Shown: positions 32,734 to 42,318 of the stretch, piece after piece | Numbering within the stretch: position 1 is the stretch's first letter | Layout of the letters: every line of letters begins with the position of its first letter | Assembly (NCBI GenBank): GCA_019115665.1 | Contig: DXDD01000041.1 | Location: forward strand, 1-52,684 | From: Candidatus Eisenbergiella pullistercoris | Lineage (GTDB): Bacteria; Bacillota; Clostridia; Lachnospirales; Lachnospiraceae | Length of the DNA stretch: 52,684 nucleotides | Reading direction: 5' to 3' | The notes under the pieces: generated by a model | What the model saw: the letters and a program-made list of their open reading frames with translations, nothing else | Databases searched by the model: none | What the model was told of the DNA's origin: nothing | Position numbers and translations under genes: made by a program

Positions 32734-34824
32734 TTGAGGACAGAATGGAACGGTTTTACCGGCGGAGAATGGGAACGCGTCGTCAATGTGCGCGACTTCA
32801 TCCAGAAGAACTATCATCCCTATGACGGGGACGAGTCGTTTCTGGCTCCGCCCACACAGGATACACTCGCCCTCTGGGACCAGGTCATGGAGCTGTCCCG
32901 GAAGGAACGGGAGGCAGGCGGCGTCCTGGATATGGACACGAAGGTGATCTCCACCATCACCTCCCATGCTCCCGGATATCTGGACAGGGAAAAGGAAAAG
33001 ATCGTCGGCCTGCAGACGGACAAACCCTTCAAGCGCGCCCTGCAGCCCTACGGCGGCATCCGCATGGCGCAGAAGGCCTGCGCGGACAACGGCTATACCC
33101 TGGATCCGGAGGTAACGGAATTTTTCACCACCCACAGAAAAACCCATAACGCGGGCGTCTTTGACGCCTATACGCCGGAGATGCGCGCCTGCAGAAGCGC
33201 CCACATCATCACCGGCCTTCCGGACGCCTACGGCAGAGGAAGGATCATCGGCGACTACCGCAGGATCGCCCTCTACGGCATCGATTATCTGATCGAGGAC
33301 AAGCAGGCGCAGAAGGATTCCACCGGAAGCGTGATGACGGACGACGTGATCCGGCTCAGGGAAGAGCTCTCCGAGCAGATCATCGCGCTGAAGCAGATGA
33401 AGGAGATGGCCGCTTCCTACGGCTGCGATATCTCCCGTCCCGCCTCCAACGTGCAGGAAGCCATCCAGGCCACCTATTTCGGCTATCTTTCCGCGGTGAA
33501 GGAGCAGAACGGCGCGGCCATGTCCCTGGGACGCACCTCCACCTTCCTGGATATCTACGCAGAGCGCGACCTGGCGCTTGGCACCTTCACGGAGGAACAG
33601 ATCCAGGAGTTCGTGGATCACTTCATCATGAAGCTGCGGATCATCAAATTCGCGCGCACGCCGGAATACAACGAGCTGTTCTCCGGCGACCCCGTATGGA
33701 TCACCGAGTCTCTGGGCGGCGTGGGCGTGGACGGGCGTCATATGGCGACGAAGATGTCCTTCCGCTACCTGCATACCCTGACCAATCTGGGGCCCGCGCC
33801 GGAGCCGAATCTGACGGTGCTCTGGTCCACCAGGCTCCCTGTCGGCTTCAAGCGCTACTGCGCGAAGATGTCCATCCAGACCTCTTCCATCCAGTACGAG
33901 AACGACGATCTGATGCGGCCCGTACACGGCGACGACTACGGCATCGCCTGCTGCGTCTCCTCCATGCGCATCGGCAAGGAAATGCAGTTCTTCGGCGCCC
34001 GCGCCAACCTGGCAAAATGTCTGCTCTATGCCCTCAACGGCGGCATCGATGAAAAGACGAAAAAGCAGGTCGGCCCGAAATACCGGAAGTACGAGGGCGA
34101 TGTGCTGGAATATGATAAGGTGCTCGACGCCTTCCATGATATGATGGAATGGCTGGCCGGGGTCTATGTAAACACCCTGAACATCATTCACTACATGCAC
34201 GATAAATACTGCTATGAGCGGGCGCAGATGGCCCTCCATGACAGAGATGTGCGCCGCTACTTCGCTACGGGCATCGCCGGCCTTTCCGTGGTTGCGGATT
34301 CCCTTTCCGCCATCAAATACGCGAAGGTTGAGCCGATCCGTGACGAAGACGGGATTATCGTTGACTTTAAGATCACGGGAGATTTCCCGAAATACGGAAA
34401 CGACGACGACCGGGTGGACGGAATCGCGAGAGACCTGGTATCCCGGTTCATGACAGCGGTGAGACGGCACCATACCTACCGGGACGGCTTCCCCACCACC
34501 TCCGTGCTGACCATCACCTCCAACGTGGTGTATGGAAAAGCCACCGGAGCCACGCCGGACGGCCGCAGGGCGGGAACCCCCTTTGCTCCCGGCGCGAACC
34601 CGATGCACGGCCGGGATACCCACGGAGCAGTGGCCTCCCTCTCTTCCGTCGCCAAGCTTCCCTTCATGGATTCCCAGGACGGGATTTCCAACACCTTCAC
34701 CATCATTCCGGGAGCGCTTGGCAAGGAGGATGAAGTATTTGCCGGAGACATTGAGATCGACCTTTCCGGCCTGCCCTCCTGCTGCGCCCCCACCCTTCAC
34801 GAAGGTCTGGACCGCGAGGAATAG
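32734..34824 (+). CDS. pflB: pyruvate formate-lyase, core subunit without the glycyl-radical domain
   Basis: Converts pyruvate and CoA to acetyl-CoA and formate. The 696-residue protein contains the PFL barrel and its catalytic Cys pair Cys406-Cys407 in [10 protein letters not shown]. After [15 protein letters not shown] the usual C-terminal radical domain is absent; instead a roughly 25-residue tail with [17 protein letters not shown] ends the chain. The missing domain is the next gene. Start is TTG, with AGGAGG 5 bases upstream (32723-32728); upstream in-frame ATGs lie within the promoter and leader. The chain ends at TAG, 36 bases before the next start, with a fresh ribosome site, so this looks like a real split and not a frameshift. 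Catalysis should need the two chains together. Confidence 0.93.
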   Translation: MRTEWNGFTGGEWERVVNVRDFIQKNYHPYDGDESFLAPPTQDTLALWDQVMELSRKEREAGGVLDMDTKVISTITSHAPGYLDREKEKIVGLQTDKPFKRALQPYGGIRMAQKACADNGYTLDPEVTEFFTTHRKTHNAGVFDAYTPEMRACRSAHIITGLPDAYGRGRIIGDYRRIALYGIDYLIEDKQAQKDSTGSVMTDDVIRLREELSEQIIALKQMKEMAASYGCDISRPASNVQEAIQATYFGYLSAVKEQNGAAMSLGRTSTFLDIYAERDLALGTFTEEQIQEFVDHFIMKLRIIKFARTPEYNELFSGDPVWITESLGGVGVDGRHMATKMSFRYLHTLTNLGPAPEPNLTVLWSTRLPVGFKRYCAKMSIQTSSIQYENDDLMRPVHGDDYGIACCVSSMRIGKEMQFFGARANLAKCLLYALNGGIDEKTKKQVGPKYRKYEGDVLEYDKVLDAFHDMMEWLAGVYVNTLNIIHYMHDKYCYERAQMALHDRDVRRYFATGIAGLSVVADSLSAIKYAKVEPIRDEDGIIVDFKITGDFPKYGNDDDRVDGIARDLVSRFMTAVRRHHTYRDGFPTTSVLTITSNVVYGKATGATPDGRRAGTPFAPGANPMHGRDTHGAVASLSSVAKLPFMDSQDGISNTFTIIPGALGKEDEVFAGDIEIDLSGLPSCCAPTLHEGLDREE

Positions 34825-34860
34825 GTCCGGCCGCTGATTTCACAGAAAGGAGATTCAACT

Positions 34861-35103
34861 ATGGAAGCAAACAAAGCGCAGATCGATAACCTGGTATCCC
34901 TTCTGGACGGCTATGCGGAGAAGGGCGGCCATCACCTGAATGTAAACGTCCTGAACCGCGAAACCCTGCTGGACGCGCAGAAGCATCCGGAAAAATATCC
35001 CCAGCTGACCATCCGTGTGTCCGGCTACGCGGTCAACTTCATCAAGCTGACCCCGCAGCAGCAGGCGGACGTCATTTCCCGCACCTTCCACGAATCGCTG
35101 TAA
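34861..35103 (+). CDS. stand-alone glycyl-radical subunit of pyruvate formate-lyase (GrcA/YfiD-like)
   Basis: 80 residues equal to the C-terminal radical domain of [51 protein letters not shown], and a final [13 protein letters not shown]. Gly55 in RVSGYAV is the expected radical site made by the activase. AGAAAGGAG lies 8 bases before the ATG. In E. coli, YfiD/GrcA is a spare domain for an intact PFL; here it seems to be the only radical domain, since the core lacks one. It is between pflB and pflA, so one operon makes core, radical subunit and activase. Confidence 0.9.
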   Translation: MEANKAQIDNLVSLLDGYAEKGGHHLNVNVLNRETLLDAQKHPEKYPQLTIRVSGYAVNFIKLTPQQQADVISRTFHESL

Positions 35104-35116
35104 AGGAGGCGGCCGT

Positions 35117-35869
35117 ATGCAGGGGCGCATTCATTCCATAGAGACCTTCGGCACAGTGGACGGACCGGGCGTCCGGTTCGTGGTTTTTCTCCAGGGCTGT
35201 CCCATGCGCTGCGCCTACTGTCACAATCCGGACACCTGGCGGACAGACGCCGGGACTCTCATGGAAGCGGAGGAAATCATGGAAAGCTTCCGCCGCAACA
35301 GAAGCTTTTACAGGGACGGAGGCATCACCGTAACCGGCGGCGAGCCGCTGCTTCAGACAGACTTTCTTCTGGAGCTGTTTTCTCTGGCCAAAGCGGAAAA
35401 TGTCCATACCTGCATCGATACCTCCGGCATCTGCTTCCATCCTTCCGATAAGGACTGGATGTCCCGCCTGGACCGCCTTCTTTCTCTGACGGATCTGGTC
35501 ATGCTGGACATCAAGCACATCGACCCTAAGCTTCATATGCAGCTCACAGGCTGCTCCAATGAGAATGTCCTGCGCTTCGCCCATTATCTGGACCGGAAGA
35601 AGATTCCGCTGTGGATCCGCCACGTGGTGGTTCCCACCGTGACCGACAACGAAACGTACCTGTACCGCCTTGGCTGGTTTATCGGCGGCCTTGGCAGCCT
35701 GAAAGCGCTGGATGTGCTGCCCTATCACACCATGGGAAGGCCCAAGTATGAAAAGCTGGGGATCCCCTACCGTCTGGAAGGGATCCCCGCCATGGACAGG
35801 CCGACCCTTCTGCTGAAAAAGCAGGCCATCCTCAAGGGAATCAGCGACCGCAGGCGGCACGATGCCTGA
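35117..35869 (+). CDS. pflA: pyruvate formate-lyase activating enzyme
   Basis: Radical SAM enzyme that abstracts hydrogen from the PFL glycine. The 250-residue protein has FVVFLQGCPMRCAYCHNPDT with Cys28, Cys32, Cys35 (CX3CX2C) binding the [4Fe-4S] cluster, the SAM-binding GGEPLLQ, and a YHTMGRPKYEKLGIPY stretch near the C-terminus typical of PFL-AE. The ATG follows AAAGGAGG. It is 13 bases after the radical-subunit gene, so activation and substrate are co-made. It lacks the extra ferredoxin domain of other glycyl-radical activases; the separate ferredoxin downstream may supply electrons. Confidence 0.96.
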   Translation: MQGRIHSIETFGTVDGPGVRFVVFLQGCPMRCAYCHNPDTWRTDAGTLMEAEEIMESFRRNRSFYRDGGITVTGGEPLLQTDFLLELFSLAKAENVHTCIDTSGICFHPSDKDWMSRLDRLLSLTDLVMLDIKHIDPKLHMQLTGCSNENVLRFAHYLDRKKIPLWIRHVVVPTVTDNETYLYRLGWFIGGLGSLKALDVLPYHTMGRPKYEKLGIPYRLEGIPAMDRPTLLLKKQAILKGISDRRRHDA

Positions 35870-35961
35870 ACCGCGTTTCCGGTTCGCACCGCGTTTTTCC
35901 AATTTGCCGGAAATGTACTTCAAAAAGTACAAGCTTTCCGCCAATATTCCCGAAAAATCAC

Positions 35962-35990
35962 TTGTACATTTCGTCCCCATATATTAGAAT
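35962..35990 (+). promoter_or_regulatory. ferredoxin promoter
   Basis: TTGTAC (35962-35967) and TAGAAT (35985-35990), 17-base spacer, in the 166-base gap after pflA. It suggests the ferredoxin can be made independently of the pfl operon. Confidence 0.72.
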
Positions 35991-36035
35991 AACTATTGAG
36001 AATCAACTGATCATTATTAAAAGGAGGATAAAAAC

Positions 36036-36206
36036 ATGGCATATGTAATCAGCGACTCTTGTGTAAGCTGCGGAACCTGCGAGGGACAGTGCCCCGTAGG
36101 CGCGATCTCCCAGGGAGACGGACAGTACGTAATCGATCCTGATACCTGCATCGAGTGCGGTTCCTGCGCTGGCGCATGCCCTACCGGCGCTATTTCCCAG
36201 GGTTGA
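36036..36206 (+). CDS. 2[4Fe-4S] ferredoxin
   Basis: 56-residue clostridial-type ferredoxin. Cys9, 12, 15, 19 and Cys38, 41, 44, 48 form two CX2CX2CX3CP cluster sites, in CVSCGTCEGQCP and CIECGSCAGACP, with the internal twofold repeat intact. It carries low-potential electrons for fermentation enzymes and radical SAM reactions. The ATG follows AAAAGGAGG with 8 bases between. It has its own promoter and terminator. The pfl activase just upstream is a plausible electron acceptor, but many others are possible. Confidence 0.97.
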   Translation: MAYVISDSCVSCGTCEGQCPVGAISQGDGQYVIDPDTCIECGSCAGACPTGAISQG

Positions 36207-36278
36207 GAATCTGACCCTGCCAAAGCGGCAGAGACATAGGAACAGGATCGGCGGATGGTCGGCATCCGCTGATATCAG

Positions 36279-36315
36279 AGAAATGACAGCCTTTCGGCTG
36301 TCATTTCTTTTTTCT
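36279..36315 (+). terminator. ferredoxin terminator
   Basis: AGAAATGACAGCC-TTTC-GGCTGTCATTTCT (36279-36308) followed by a T-rich tail. It overlaps the end of the convergent MerR-like gene. Confidence 0.92.
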
Positions 36316-37086
36316 CTTTTCCTGTCGGGCCTGCTCCCGCGTCTGCCGTTCCTGCTCCTGCTTCTGCCGCTCCTGCTCCCGGGCCTGCTCCCGCATCAGC
36401 TTTCTGCTTTCCCTACGGGATCTTGCCGCTTCCTTCCTGCTTACGGCAGCAGCCTTCCGGGCGGCCTTCTGTTCCTCCTTCTGCTGCCTGTGCGCCTCTC
36501 TTCCTCCGCCGGCTACCGAGATTCTCCCCTTTCTTCCCGCGTACTGCCGCAGCGCCTCGTCCAGCTTTCGGAAATGCTCCTCCTCCTTTTCCATCCGGAT
36601 CTGCTCCCGCTTCTGCGTTTCCTCCTCCTGTACGCGGAATTGATAATCCATTTCCTTGACGATGGTTTCCCGGATCTGTCGCGTCAGCTCCACATTATTT
36701 TCCCGCACCGCCTGGGAAATGAGGCCGTGCAGGAGCATCTGCAGCCGCACGGCCTTCTCCTCCGCGTCCAGAGACTTTTCTTCCTCTTTTTCCGGTACGG
36801 GCGCGGCGTCCGTCTCCGGAAGCGGCATCAGGATCTGCATGCTTCCCTCCGCCGTCAGCACGGTGCGGATCGCCTTCAGCTGAAGCCCCTGCTCCTTCAG
36901 CTTTCGGATCTCCCGAAACTGTTCCACATCCTCCTTCGTATAATACCGGTGCCCCAGCTCGTTGCGCCGGATCGGCAGCTTCAGCTCCTCCTCCCAGTAG
37001 CGCAGCACATGACTTTCCACGCCCACCAGCTTCGCCGTTTCCGAGATCAGATAGCGTTCTTCCTTCTTTTCCTGTTCCGTTTTCAT
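36301..37086 (-). CDS. MerR-like DNA-binding protein with long charged tail
   Basis: 261 residues. The N-terminal 75 or so are a MerR-type winged helix-turn-helix (YLISETAKLVGVESHVLRYW, ELGHRYYTKEDVEQFREIRKL). The rest has a helical segment (VRLQMLLHGLISQAVRENNV), then a Glu/Arg/Lys/Gln-rich stretch that ends in repeated RQ-EQ-type runs, probably an extended coiled coil or disordered tail. No ligand-binding domain is evident. The start at 37086 has AGGAAGAGG upstream; in-frame codons before it overlap the dnaB terminator. It lies downstream of dnaB but behind a terminator, so may be only partly co-transcribed. Targets unknown. Confidence 0.82.
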   Translation of the reverse strand: MKTEQEKKEERYLISETAKLVGVESHVLRYWEEELKLPIRRNELGHRYYTKEDVEQFREIRKLKEQGLQLKAIRTVLTAEGSMQILMPLPETDAAPVPEKEEEKSLDAEEKAVRLQMLLHGLISQAVRENNVELTRQIRETIVKEMDYQFRVQEEETQKREQIRMEKEEEHFRKLDEALRQYAGRKGRISVAGGGREAHRQQKEEQKAARKAAAVSRKEAARSRRESRKLMREQAREQERQKQEQERQTREQARQEKRKKK

Positions 37087-37128
37087 AATCCTCTTCCTTT
37101 CCTTCAGATGTCTGACAACGCTTTCATA

Positions 37129-37172
37129 AAAAAATAAGAGAACCCTCCGTCTTTCGGTTGAGTTCTCTTTGG
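37129..37172 (-). terminator. dnaB terminator
   Basis: Minus strand stem AAGAGAAC/GTTCTCTT with inner CCG/CGG pairs, followed by ATTTTTTT. It sits between dnaB and the MerR-like gene. Confidence 0.8.
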
Positions 37173-37214
37173 TAAAGGTTTTTCGGACACCGGAGCGCCC
37201 GATTTTTCTCTGTT

Positions 37215-38555
37215 TTATTTCTGCAGATTGGCAAATTTGGTAAATTCCGGCAGCCACACCAGATCCACCGTGCCGATAGGGCCGTTTCTCTGTTTGGCGA
37301 TATTGATCTCCGCAATGCCCTTTTTCTCCGTATCCGGATTGTAATAGTCGTCCCGGTAAATGAACATGACCACGTCCGCGTCCTGCTCGATGGCACCGGA
37401 CTCACGCAGATCGGAAAGCATGGGCCTGTGATCCGGCCTCTGTTCCACCGCGCGGCTCAGCTGGGACAGCGCGAGCACCGGGACCTGAAGCTCTCTTGCC
37501 AGGGCCTTCAGGGAACGGGAGATATCGGAAATCTCCTGCTGCCTGGATTCGTTCCCCCTTCCGTTTCCCGACATGAGCTGAAGATAGTCGATGATGACCA
37601 TCTTCACATCCATTTCCAGCTTGAACTTCCGGCATTTGGAGCGCAGCTCCGAAATGCTGATGCCGGGCGTGTCGTCGATGATCAGTTTGGACTGGCCGAT
37701 CATGCCCGCGCTTTCGATCAGCTTCTCCCATTCCACATCCGACAGATTTCCCGTCCGCAGATGCTGGGAGTCCACCTTGGATTCCATGGCGAACAGACGG
37801 TTGACCAGCTGCTCCTTGCTCATTTCCAGACTGAAAATGGCAACGCATTCGCCGGAATGAAAGGCCACATACTGGGCGATATTCAGAACGAACGCCGTTT
37901 TTCCCATGGAGGGTCTCGCGGCGATCAGCACCAGATCAGAAGGCTGCATGCCTGCCGTCCGGTAATCCAGATCGATGAAGCCTGTGGCGATTCCGGTCAC
38001 GTTTCCATTGCTGTGGGAGGCCTTTTCGATCTTGTCCATGGCGTTCATGACCACTTCCCGGATGGGGGTGAAATCTCCCGTATTCCTGCGCTGCACCAGA
38101 TCGAAAACCCGCTTCTCCGTATCCTCCAGAATCGCCTCCATGCCGTCCTTTTCCGCATAACAGCTGTTGGCGATCTCCTCCGTCAGCCGGATCAGCCTGC
38201 GCAGGACGGCCTTCTCGGAAACGATGGTGGCATAGGACCGGATATTTGCCGAGGTGGGCACCACCGTCATCAGATCCCGGATAAATTCCAGGCTCGCGAT
38301 CTCCGGAGGCACATCCTTTTCCTTCAGCCGGTTCTGCAGCGTCACCGCATCCACCGGCTGCCCCTGGTCGTTCAGCTCCACCATGGCGTCAAATACCACG
38401 CCATAGGATTTATTGTAAAAATCATCTCCGCGGATGATCTCGGAGGCCGCTACAATGGCCTCCCTGTCCATCAGCATGGAACCGATCACGGACTGCTCCG
38501 CTTCCATGCTGTGGGGCAGCACTCTTTTTAATACAGCCTCATCTAATGATGCCAT
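37215..38555 (-). CDS. dnaB: replicative DNA helicase
   Basis: Hexameric 5'-3' helicase that unwinds the fork. The 446-residue protein has the N-terminal domain from MEAEQSVIGSMLMD and a C-terminal RecA-like core with IAARPSMGKTAF (Walker A, about 204-215), MVIIDYLQLM (Walker B), LSQLSRAVEQR and SDLRESGAIEQDADVVMFI. It is the partner of the DnaI-like loader at 9368-10339. The ATG has GAAGGATAG upstream. It follows rplI by 10 bases in the gdpP-rplI-dnaB operon, a conserved Firmicute arrangement. Confidence 0.98.
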   Translation of the reverse strand: MASLDEAVLKRVLPHSMEAEQSVIGSMLMDREAIVAASEIIRGDDFYNKSYGVVFDAMVELNDQGQPVDAVTLQNRLKEKDVPPEIASLEFIRDLMTVVPTSANIRSYATIVSEKAVLRRLIRLTEEIANSCYAEKDGMEAILEDTEKRVFDLVQRRNTGDFTPIREVVMNAMDKIEKASHSNGNVTGIATGFIDLDYRTAGMQPSDLVLIAARPSMGKTAFVLNIAQYVAFHSGECVAIFSLEMSKEQLVNRLFAMESKVDSQHLRTGNLSDVEWEKLIESAGMIGQSKLIIDDTPGISISELRSKCRKFKLEMDVKMVIIDYLQLMSGNGRGNESRQQEISDISRSLKALARELQVPVLALSQLSRAVEQRPDHRPMLSDLRESGAIEQDADVVMFIYRDDYYNPDTEKKGIAEINIAKQRNGPIGTVDLVWLPEFTKFANLQK

Positions 38556-38565
38556 GCTATCCTTC

Positions 38566-39009
38566 TCATTCCTGTACGTTGACCTTCAGCGTTCCGGTTA
38601 CCTGCGGATGCAGCTTCACGGGCACCTCAAAGCTGCCGAACGCCCGGATCGGGTCGCTTAACTGGATCTTCTTCTTGTCGATCTCCAGGCCGTGCTGCTC
38701 CTTGTAGGCGGCGGCAATTTCCTTGGAGGATACGGAGCCGAACAGCTTTCCGCCCTCTCCGGCCTTCATTTTGATCACGACGGCCTTTCCCTCCAGGCTT
38801 CTGGCGGATTCCTGCGCCGCCTCCAGAAGCTCCTTCGCCCGCTTTTCCTCATGCGCCCTCTGCAGCTTCAGATCGTTCAGGTTCTTTCCCGTAGCCTCCA
38901 GCCCCAGCTTTTTGGGCAGGATAAAATTCCTCGCGTATCCGTCGTTTACAGTAACGATCTCCCCCTTTTTCCCAAGGGTCTTCACATCTTCCAGTAAAAT
39001 CACTTTCAT
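38566..39009 (-). CDS. rplI: 50S ribosomal protein L9
   Basis: 147 residues. The N-terminal domain has [30 protein letters not shown], the family signature; a long helix and the C-terminal globular domain follow. It binds 23S rRNA near the L1 stalk and protrudes from the ribosome. The ATG overlaps the gdpP stop by one base (TAATG), so translation is coupled. Length is normal. Confidence 0.98.
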   Translation of the reverse strand: MKVILLEDVKTLGKKGEIVTVNDGYARNFILPKKLGLEATGKNLNDLKLQRAHEEKRAKELLEAAQESARSLEGKAVVIKMKAGEGGKLFGSVSSKEIAAAYKEQHGLEIDKKKIQLSDPIRAFGSFEVPVKLHPQVTGTLKVNVQE

Positions 39010-41063
39010 TACTTCAGTTCACCTTCCTCTATCATTTTGTCCAGGGTCTGTTTGATCTGCGCGATCACCTCGGAAGCTCTCTTATCCGTGATCTGGCAGC
39101 CCGCCATGTTCATATGGCCGCCTCCGCCCATCCGCTCCATGACCACCTGCACGTTCGCCTCGTCAATGGACCGGGCGCTGATGAAGATCTTTCCCTGAAA
39201 TTCCGTCAGCACAAAGCTGGCCTTTACCCCTTTGATATTCAAAAGCTCGTTCGCAGCCTGCGCTCCGATTATGGTCGGGCTCTGCAGCCCCTCGCTGGTA
39301 CAGGTGGAGATCGCGTAATAATTCCGGTAGATCTCCGCCTGCCTTACAGCGTCCGCCTTGGCCTTGTATTCCGTAACGCCTTCCCGGAACAGCTTTCTCA
39401 CCCTCGTCACATCCGCTCCGCTCCTGCGCAGGAAGGCCGCCGCCTCGAAGGTGCGCACGCCGGTCTTGGTCAGGAAATTGTTGGTATCGATCATCATGCC
39501 GGAGTACATGCAGTCGGCTTCCTCCACCTTGATCCGCACGCCTCCGTCAATATACTGCAGGATCTCCGAAACCATCTCGCAGGTGGAGGACGCATAGGCC
39601 TCCACGTAGGAAAGCGTGGCGTTCTCGATCCGCTCCGTCCCCTGCCTGTGGTGATCCAGCACCACGATGGACTTGCAGATCTTCAAAAGCTCCGGACATT
39701 CCGTCAGGCTCGGCTTGTTCACATCCACCACGATCAGCACCGTATTGCTCTCCGCCGTCTCGATCGCCTGCTGGCTCTTTAAAAACATATCCGGCTCGTA
39801 TTCCCGGTTGTTCTGGAACATCTCGATCAGCGGCTGCACTGATGTGGTGATGTCGTTGATGACGATCTGCGCCCGGCGGTCCAGCGCCCTGGCGATCCGG
39901 TAAATGCCGATGGCCGCGCCGAAGCAGTCCACATCTCCCAGCTTGTGACCCATGATCAGGACCCTGTCGCGGCTGGTGATGATCTCATGCAGCGCATGCG
40001 CCTTCACCCTTGCCTTTACGCGGGTATTCTTCTCCACCTGCTGGCTCTTTCCGCCGTAATAGCTGATCTGCTCCGGGGTCTTCACCACCGCCTGGTCTCC
40101 GCCCCGCCCCAGCGCCATATCGATGGCCGCCCTGGAAAACTCATAGTTCTGCGAATAGGTCAGCCCGTCCAGTCCGATCCCGACGCTGATGGTCACCGCC
40201 ATCTCATTTCCGATATTCACGGTCTTCACGTCGTCCAGGATCTCAAAGCGCTTTTCGCTCATCTGCGCGACCGCTCTCTTGCGCAGCACCACCAGATACT
40301 TGTCCTTCTCGATCTTCCTGCAGATGCCGTCGAAGCCGGAAACATACTTGTTGATCTTTCTCTCGATCAGCGCGGTGAGCAGGGACCGGCGTACCTCCTC
40401 CACGCTTTCCAGCGCCTCGTCGTAATTGTCCAGATAGATCAGACCGACCGCAAGGGACTGGTCGTCGTTTTCCTTCAGGGCGATCTTCAGCGCCGTCTCA
40501 TCGAACAGATACATGGCGAACAGACAGCCCTTATAATCCGCGTCCTCGATGATATCGCTGTCGCTTGCCGCCTCCCGCAGGGAAATCCGCGTAAACTTTG
40601 CGGAATACTCGCTGTCCCCGTAGGAAAGCTCGAACTGCGTGCAGCCCTCCTCCTCGGAAGGAAGCCTGTCCCTGGTCACCGGCGAAAAAAAGGACGTGAC
40701 CGACCGCCTCACCGCCTTTTCGTTATGTATGACCCGTGAAAAGGCCCGGTTATTCCAGATGATCTTCCCGTCCTCATCCAGCAGCGCATACGGGATATCC
40801 AACTCCCGCAGCAGCTCCTTCTGAATCTGTCCGTACTGAGTGGCAAAGCTCACCAGCTCGTTCAGGATGATCGGCCTGTTATAAAACATCAGATAAAAGA
40901 TCATCGCAAAATACAGGATCAGAAAACAGGATAAAAGGAAACCCGCCCTCAGATCCAGCAGATATACGCCAAGGTCCACCAGAACCAGAAGCAGTCCCAG
41001 ATACAGGGAGGTCTGCATATAGATCCGCAGCCGCCCTTTCAGTTTGACTTGTTTTTTCTTCAT
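39009..41063 (-). CDS. gdpP: GdpP-type cyclic-di-AMP phosphodiesterase
   Basis: Degrades c-di-AMP. From this start the protein has 684 residues: two N-terminal transmembrane helices (about 15-65, including [17 protein letters not shown]), a PAS domain (about 70-150, [15 protein letters not shown]), a degenerate GGDEF domain ([10 protein letters not shown]), and a DHH-DHHA1 phosphodiesterase with [28 protein letters not shown] and [12 protein letters not shown]. The start is uncertain: ATG at 41063 or 41075 or GTG at 41123; all keep the conserved part. An extended -10 promoter lies at 41177. First gene of the rplI-dnaB operon. Confidence 0.95.
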   Translation of the reverse strand: MKKKQVKLKGRLRIYMQTSLYLGLLLVLVDLGVYLLDLRAGFLLSCFLILYFAMIFYLMFYNRPIILNELVSFATQYGQIQKELLRELDIPYALLDEDGKIIWNNRAFSRVIHNEKAVRRSVTSFFSPVTRDRLPSEEEGCTQFELSYGDSEYSAKFTRISLREAASDSDIIEDADYKGCLFAMYLFDETALKIALKENDDQSLAVGLIYLDNYDEALESVEEVRRSLLTALIERKINKYVSGFDGICRKIEKDKYLVVLRKRAVAQMSEKRFEILDDVKTVNIGNEMAVTISVGIGLDGLTYSQNYEFSRAAIDMALGRGGDQAVVKTPEQISYYGGKSQQVEKNTRVKARVKAHALHEIITSRDRVLIMGHKLGDVDCFGAAIGIYRIARALDRRAQIVINDITTSVQPLIEMFQNNREYEPDMFLKSQQAIETAESNTVLIVVDVNKPSLTECPELLKICKSIVVLDHHRQGTERIENATLSYVEAYASSTCEMVSEILQYIDGGVRIKVEEADCMYSGMMIDTNNFLTKTGVRTFEAAAFLRRSGADVTRVRKLFREGVTEYKAKADAVRQAEIYRNYYAISTCTSEGLQSPTIIGAQAANELLNIKGVKASFVLTEFQGKIFISARSIDEANVQVVMERMGGGGHMNMAGCQITDKRASEVIAQIKQTLDKMIEEGELK

Positions 41064-41176
41064 ATCCGTACCCATTTTCCCGAATGGACCGACCCCCTTC
41101 GGAAAATTTCTTTCCTGCCGCACAAACCTGGCCTGTCCCCTCAGTGCGCAGGCTCTTTTTGAACAATACCGTTGCT

Positions 41177-41205
41177 ATTATAACATTTTTCCCGCGGGAA
41201 TTCCA
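41177..41205 (-). promoter_or_regulatory. gdpP-rplI-dnaB promoter
   Basis: Minus strand TATAAT (41177-41182) with an extended TGT; the -35 (TGGAAT, 41200-41205) is poor. Confidence 0.65.
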
Positions 41206-41253
41206 TACTTTTCATGCTGTTGTCCGCTGACAGGGGATGACAGGATATGACAA

Positions 41254-41285
41254 GGGCAGGGCCGCCGTTCCCGGCAGCCCTGCCC
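41254..41285 (-). terminator. hairpin after the DUF4097 gene
   Basis: Near-perfect GC stem GGGCAGGGC/GCCCTGCCC with inner GCCG/CGGC. The following minus-strand TTGTC is only a weak U-tract. Confidence 0.5.
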
Positions 41286-41334
41286 GCTCAGTTTCCTTTT
41301 TCTTCTGCTCTCTGCGGATTCCTTTTATCCCGCT

Positions 41335-42318
41335 TCATTTCTCCCGGATACGGATATCTCCGTATTCTGTTTCAACAGTGACCGCGGCAGCATCCTGCCC
41401 TCTGCCCAGTCTGACAAAATCCGTGCTCTCCTCTTCCTCATCCGGCTCTACCGCTCCCTGCGGAATGCGGATCGTGCCGTATTCCGTATGAAGGCTGACC
41501 CCAAAATCCTCCAGGCTTCCATCCAGCTTCAGGTCCACTTCCCCGTCGCTGCTGTAAGCCTCAACGGTTCCTCCGTCCACACCGGCGGTCAGATTTCCGT
41601 ACTCCGTTTCCAGGACAGCCAGCTCTGCATTCAGGGAATCGATGCTCAGGGAAGCATATTCGCCGGTTATGGACACGTCCTCTCCCTTCAGCGTCCCGGC
41701 TGCCAGATTCCCATCCCCGGTCTCTACCGTCAGTTTTTCTCCTGTCCAGCCATCCAGGCGGATGTCTCCGCCGTTTCCGTCAATCCCGACGATGTCCGCC
41801 CGCAGGCTCTTCGCGACGGATATCTTCCCATAACGATTCTGAAGCTCCACCCGGGAAAGCGCGGCATTTTCCGGAATTGTGATCTTCACATAAGGGCTTC
41901 GGGCAGTCTCCTCCGTCTGCCTCATCCAGCCGTCTCCAAAACCGAAGCTGACCTGAACTTCTCCCCGGTCCGCGTAATCGCCTTCCCGCAGGGTCAGCAC
42001 GCCGTTCTCCAGGCTGTAAAACGGTTCCGTCCGCCCGCCGTCCAGCGAATATTCCACAGACCAGTCCGTACCGGATACGATCTCAAGATCGGCATCCTTC
42101 AGCTCCACCTCCAGCTCGGACAGCTTCCCTGTCCGGGTGCTTTCCAGCACATAATCCTTTCTTGCCGGTTCCTTCGTATTTTCCTTCACGTGCAGGCCGT
42201 CCGCATCGTAATAAAAAGAGGGCGACCCTCCCAGCGCCATGCCTGCTCCCAGCAGGACGGCGCCCGCCGCTGCCGCCGCGGCGCCTGCGATCAGCGTTCT
42301 TTTCAGCCACTTATTCAT
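41335..42318 (-). CDS. DUF4097 beta-strand repeat protein
   Basis: 327 residues. A single N-terminal hydrophobic segment (about 7-31, LIAGAAAAAAGAVLLGAGMALG) is followed by an extended beta-helix-like region of repeats, recognisable by recurring patterns such as VELQNRYGKISV, VETGDGNLAAG and LHTEYGTIRI, each close to 20 residues. This is the DUF4097 architecture, which is usually an outward-facing domain with no known activity and is often found with envelope-stress regulators. The start overlaps the preceding gene's stop as ATGA, giving coupling with the membrane protein. No regulator is adjacent. Confidence 0.85.
   Translation of the reverse strand: MNKWLKRTLIAGAAAAAAGAVLLGAGMALGGSPSFYYDADGLHVKENTKEPARKDYVLESTRTGKLSELEVELKDADLEIVSGTDWSVEYSLDGGRTEPFYSLENGVLTLREGDYADRGEVQVSFGFGDGWMRQTEETARSPYVKITIPENAALSRVELQNRYGKISVAKSLRADIVGIDGNGGDIRLDGWTGEKLTVETGDGNLAAGTLKGEDVSITGEYASLSIDSLNAELAVLETEYGNLTAGVDGGTVEAYSSDGEVDLKLDGSLEDFGVSLHTEYGTIRIPQGAVEPDEEEESTDFVRLGRGQDAAAVTVETEYGDIRIREK

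Noticed and set aside
32683..34800. A 705-codon open frame on the minus strand across pflB
   Set aside because: Pure antisense mirror of PFL; the plus frame is a clear enzyme family.
34790..34870. A frameshift that broke a normal PFL into two
   Set aside because: The second chain has an ideal ribosome site 8 bases before ATG, and the first has an extra 25-residue tail not found in intact PFL; a simple frameshift would leave neither.
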